From Oscillospiraceae bacterium (GTDB lineage Bacteria; Bacillota; Clostridia; Oscillospirales; Oscillospiraceae), in contig JAHHRQ010000081.1 of assembly GCA_020025715.1 (NCBI GenBank), positions 1 through 7,332 on the forward strand: a stretch of 7,332 nucleotides of DNA. The letters run 5' to 3'. Under the pieces are notes generated by a model. That model saw only the letters and a program-made list of their open reading frames with translations, searched no databases and was not told the DNA's origin. A program made the translations under genes and the position numbers. Below are positions 5,090-7,332 of this stretch, piece by piece. Position 1 is the stretch's first letter; every line of letters begins with the position of its first letter.

Positions 5090-6328
5090 TTATTTTTTGT
5101 CGGAACGGAGCTGCTTCTGTAACCAGTCTTTGCCGTCCACAAAGCGGGACACAATGAAGGAGGAAACATAGTCTCCGGCGGCATTTACCATGGTTGCGGG
5201 AGGGTCGATAAGATTTCCCAGAGCTATTGCCATGGGGTAGGCAATGGCAAGCTGGTCGGGGAAGAAAATTGTGCACAGCACAAGCTCTCCTGTTCCGCCG
5301 CCGCCGGGAATACCGGACATGGCAACAGAGGAAAAGACCGCCACAAGGATTGCCAGAATTGCACGGCCGCTGGTGAAGTCCAGACCGAACAGTGCAAAGA
5401 GGAAGGCAACCTTCAAAATTGCACTCATGCCGGAACCGTCCATGTTCATGGTTGCGCCGAGAGGCATGACGATTTCGGATACTTCCTTGGAAACGCCGCT
5501 GTCCTGTGCGGCTTCTATATTGGTGGGAATGGTGGCAACGGAGGAGCAGGTGCCGAAGGACACAGCCGCAGGCTTGAACAGGTGCTTAAACATAATTTTT
5601 GCAGCGCCCTTGCCGCCGCCTATATAGGCATAAATGGGGGAGGAGATGAACATATAAAGGAATGCCATTACATAGTAGATGATAATGGTTTTGCCGTAGT
5701 CACCGATAAGCTCGGGGCCGTAGGTGGCAACAAGGCAGGCGAAGAAGCCGAAAAATCCGATAGGTGCGTAGTAGGTGATTATCTTAACTGTCTTCATAAT
5801 GCAGTTTGTAATATCTGCAAGAAGCTTTGCAGTGGCAGTCTCTTTGCCCCCCGCCATCTGCACGCCGAAGCCGAAGATTACAGCGGCAACGATAAGGGGC
5901 AGAATGGCTTTCCGGCTCCACAGCTCTGCAAAGTCGGGCTTTGTAAAGAAGTTTACGATAAGCTCTGAGGGGGAGGGACCGGGCTGAACCTCGCCTACTA
6001 CATAGCTGCCCACGGTAAGGGGAATGAAGCGGAGCACTATGTACATTAAAACAGAGGCAACGGTTGTGGTGCACATAAAGGTTAAAACGGAGGTTCCCAG
6101 AAGCTTTCCCGCTCTCTTTACCGTGCCCATATTTGCGATGGCAGAGGAAATGGAGCAGAACACCATGGGAACAACCACGCAGAACATCATGTTTACAAAG
6201 ATTGTGCCCAGAGGCTCAAGGGATTTGGCACCGGGCCACAGCCAGCCGGTGATGCAGCCGCCCACAATGCCCAAAAGCATGGTGAGGATGAACCAGTTGT
6301 TTTTTAAGAAATTAGATTTTTTAGCCAT
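5090..6328 (-). CDS. Dicarboxylate/amino acid:cation symporter (DAACS, SLC1-type)
   Basis: The encoded protein has 412 residues, the usual size for bacterial members (GltP, DctA, SstT). It is an inner-membrane carrier expected to import an amino acid or dicarboxylate with Na+ or H+, with eight membrane helices and two re-entrant hairpins. Family motifs visible: the Ser-rich hairpin-1 tip FGTCSSVATIPTN (258-270), NMDGS (295-299, Thr of NMDGT replaced by Ser), the hairpin-2 tip SGIPGGGG (338-345), and the last-helix motif IDPPATMVNAAGD (374-386). By alignment to GltPh from memory, the cation-site Asp residues (297, 386) and the amino-group-binding Asp (375) are kept, but the Arg binding the substrate side-chain carboxylate is Ala378. 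That argues against Glu/Asp and for a neutral or otherwise different substrate. The SD AAGGAG (complement of 6337-6342) is 8 nt from the ATG. It is divergent from an AraC-type regulator. Confidence 0.94.
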   Translation of the reverse strand: MAKKSNFLKNNWFILTMLLGIVGGCITGWLWPGAKSLEPLGTIFVNMMFCVVVPMVFCSISSAIANMGTVKRAGKLLGTSVLTFMCTTTVASVLMYIVLRFIPLTVGSYVVGEVQPGPSPSELIVNFFTKPDFAELWSRKAILPLIVAAVIFGFGVQMAGGKETATAKLLADITNCIMKTVKIITYYAPIGFFGFFACLVATYGPELIGDYGKTIIIYYVMAFLYMFISSPIYAYIGGGKGAAKIMFKHLFKPAAVSFGTCSSVATIPTNIEAAQDSGVSKEVSEIVMPLGATMNMDGSGMSAILKVAFLFALFGLDFTSGRAILAILVAVFSSVAMSGIPGGGGTGELVLCTIFFPDQLAIAYPMAIALGNLIDPPATMVNAAGDYVSSFIVSRFVDGKDWLQKQLRSDKK

Positions 6329-6372
6329 AATATAAACTCCTTTTTAAGGACTTTTTTTAAAACTACACTCTT

Positions 6373-6400
6373 ATTATATTTCACAAATTTACAATGTGAA
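6373..6400 (-). promoter_or_regulatory. Promoter of the symporter gene
   Basis: On the - strand, TTCACA (complement of 6395-6400; one mismatch to the -35 consensus) and a perfect TATAAT (complement of 6373-6378) are 16 bp apart. Transcription would start near 6366, about 38 nt before the ATG. Its -35 box is only 13 bp from the -35 box of the opposing promoter. Confidence 0.75.
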
Positions 6401-6424
6401 TTGCTTAATGTGCTTGAAACATTG
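6392..6424. promoter_or_regulatory. Candidate operator between divergent promoters
   Basis: The inverted repeat CAATGT (6392-6397) / ACATTG (6419-6424) brackets two sets of direct repeats: AATGTG at 6393 and 6407, and TGCTTAA / TGCTTGA at 6402 and 6411. They overlap the -35 boxes of both promoters. AraC-family proteins usually bind direct half-sites near -35, so this is a plausible site for the adjacent regulator. Binding is inference. Confidence 0.45.
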
Positions 6425-6442
6425 CAAATAATGCGCTATACT
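6414..6442 (+). promoter_or_regulatory. Promoter of the AraC-family regulator gene
   Basis: TTGAAA (6414-6419) and TATACT (6437-6442) are 17 bp apart, each one mismatch from consensus. Transcription should start near 6449, so the leader is very short: about 13 nt to the GTG at 6462 or 22 nt to the TTG at 6471. Confidence 0.78.
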
Positions 6443-6461
6443 CAGATTTGTACAAAGGCGG

Positions 6462-7307
6462 GTGAAAAACTTGGAAAAAAATGAGAAATTCAGCCGTGAA
6501 GGTTATCTCAACGAAAACTATCACTACTTCCACCTGAGAGATACTGCCGGACAGGAGCGGGATTTCCACTTCCATGAGTTCGACAAAATAGTTATCCTTG
6601 TTTCGGGGCGTGTGGACTATGTAATCGAGAGCCGCAGCTATGCCCTTTTGCCGGGGACGGTATTGCTTGTAAAGCACCACGCCATCCACAAGGCAATCAT
6701 AGATAAGAAAGAGCCCTACGAGAGAATTATCATCTATCTTGACCGGAAATTCTTCGACAGAGTGCTGCCCGAGGCAAGGCTTGGCTACTGCTTTGAAATG
6801 GCGGATAAGTCGGGAAAAGAGCTGCTCATGCCCGGAAAGGAACAGGAAGAGGCTCTGGCGGCCATTCTTAAAGCCTACGAAAAGGCCCAGAAGGACACGG
6901 GCTACGGGGCGGAGGCTATGCGGGACACCCTTATTATGCAGCTGCTTATTCTTATAGGAAGAATGAGCGCAGTTGTGGACGAGGAGACGGAAACCACCTA
7001 TGACCCGAAAATTCAGGAGGCGCTTTCCTATATAAATGAAAATCTGAGCCGGGAACTGAGTGTGGAAAAGCTGGCAGAACAGGTGTATCTGAGCAAATAC
7101 CATTTCATGCGGCTTTTTAAAGCCCAGACCGGTACCACCGTTCACGCCTATGTGCGGCAGAAAAGACTGCTCTACGCCGCAAGGCTTATACGCGAGGGAA
7201 TGAGCGCGGCGCGGGCTGCATCCGAAAGCGGCTTTTCCGATTATTCTGCCTTTCACAGAGCTTTCAAGGAGAGCTTCGGGGTGAGTCCCGGAAGTCTGAG
7301 AGAATAA
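6462..7307 (+). CDS. AraC-family transcriptional regulator with N-terminal cupin domain
   Basis: The encoded protein has 281 residues. The N-terminal half (about 30-115) has the cupin pattern of AraC sensor domains: FHFHEFDKIVILVSGRVDYVI, then a Tyr-x-Leu-x-PGTVLLV strand pair and a HAIHKAI segment. The C-terminal part (about 183-281) is a complete double helix-turn-helix: LSVEKLAEQVYLSKYHFMRLFK for the first, the RLIREG linker helix, and GFSDYSAFHRAFKESFGVSP for the second. It should bind DNA at direct repeats and respond to a small ligand in the cupin pocket. Position opposite the symporter gene suggests that gene, and its own, as targets. Start unsure: GTG at 6462 sits only 3 nt from AAAGG, while TTG at 6471 has GGTGA (6461-6465), part of an SD-like AAAGGCGGGTGA, 5 nt upstream. 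The TTG start would remove three residues. No terminator is visible in the last 25 bases. Confidence 0.93.
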   Translation: MKNLEKNEKFSREGYLNENYHYFHLRDTAGQERDFHFHEFDKIVILVSGRVDYVIESRSYALLPGTVLLVKHHAIHKAIIDKKEPYERIIIYLDRKFFDRVLPEARLGYCFEMADKSGKELLMPGKEQEEALAAILKAYEKAQKDTGYGAEAMRDTLIMQLLILIGRMSAVVDEETETTYDPKIQEALSYINENLSRELSVEKLAEQVYLSKYHFMRLFKAQTGTTVHAYVRQKRLLYAARLIREGMSAARAASESGFSDYSAFHRAFKESFGVSPGSLRE

Positions 7308-7332
7308 AAAGAATATTCAGCTACCCTTGGCG

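Noticed and set aside
4971..5276. - strand frame (101 codons) spanning the symporter 3' end and its terminator
   Set aside because: It overlaps the symporter coding sequence in another frame and crosses a strong terminator. The Cys/Pro/Arg-rich translation matches no family I know.
6405..7256. Long open frame on the - strand (283 codons) opposite the AraC-type gene
   Set aside because: The + strand frame has unmistakable AraC helix-turn-helix and cupin motifs. The antisense translation shows no recognisable domain, and no SD is apparent. It is a codon-bias shadow.

Overview
The window looks like chromosomal DNA from a Clostridia-class Firmicute, most likely an Oscillospiraceae/Ruminococcaceae-type gut anaerobe. 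Signs are a PKTGD-type cell-wall anchor on a Cys-rich repeat surface protein, Gram-positive Shine-Dalgarno (SD) sequences (AAGGAG, AGGAGG), a YlmC/YmxH PRC-barrel protein beside a Noc-like ParB, and a small NPF-type lipoprotein. This placement is from protein style only; no database search was possible.

Layout. (1) 1-1037: the 3' end of a large surface-protein gene (+), ending in Cys-rich repeats, a sortase-like motif, a membrane helix and a basic tail, then an intrinsic terminator. (2) 1170-3188: a two-gene operon (+) from a clear sigma-A-type promoter, encoding the ribosome-associated GTPase HflX and a YigZ/IMPACT protein. The genes overlap by 3 nt (TTGA) and end in a hairpin that can also serve the converging gene. 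(3) 3193-3696: a predicted lipoprotein (-). (4) 3764-4968: a two-gene unit (-), a Noc-like ParB-family CTPase followed by a YlmC/YmxH PRC-barrel protein, ended by a 16-bp hairpin. (5) 5054-7307: a divergent pair, a glutamate/dicarboxylate-type symporter (-) and an AraC-family regulator (+). Their promoters lie back to back in a 133-bp gap with direct and inverted repeats. The regulator probably controls the symporter and itself in response to a small solute.

Most genes belong to known families. I see no CRISPR array, transposase, phage gene, tRNA or rRNA, and no convincing undescribed system. The points most worth a second look are the start codon of hflX (family-conserved N-terminal codons are present, but the only candidate initiator ahead of them is ATA), the symporter's Ala at the position of the substrate-carboxylate-binding Arg, the repeat-rich divergent operator region, and the ParB gene standing without a parA here.
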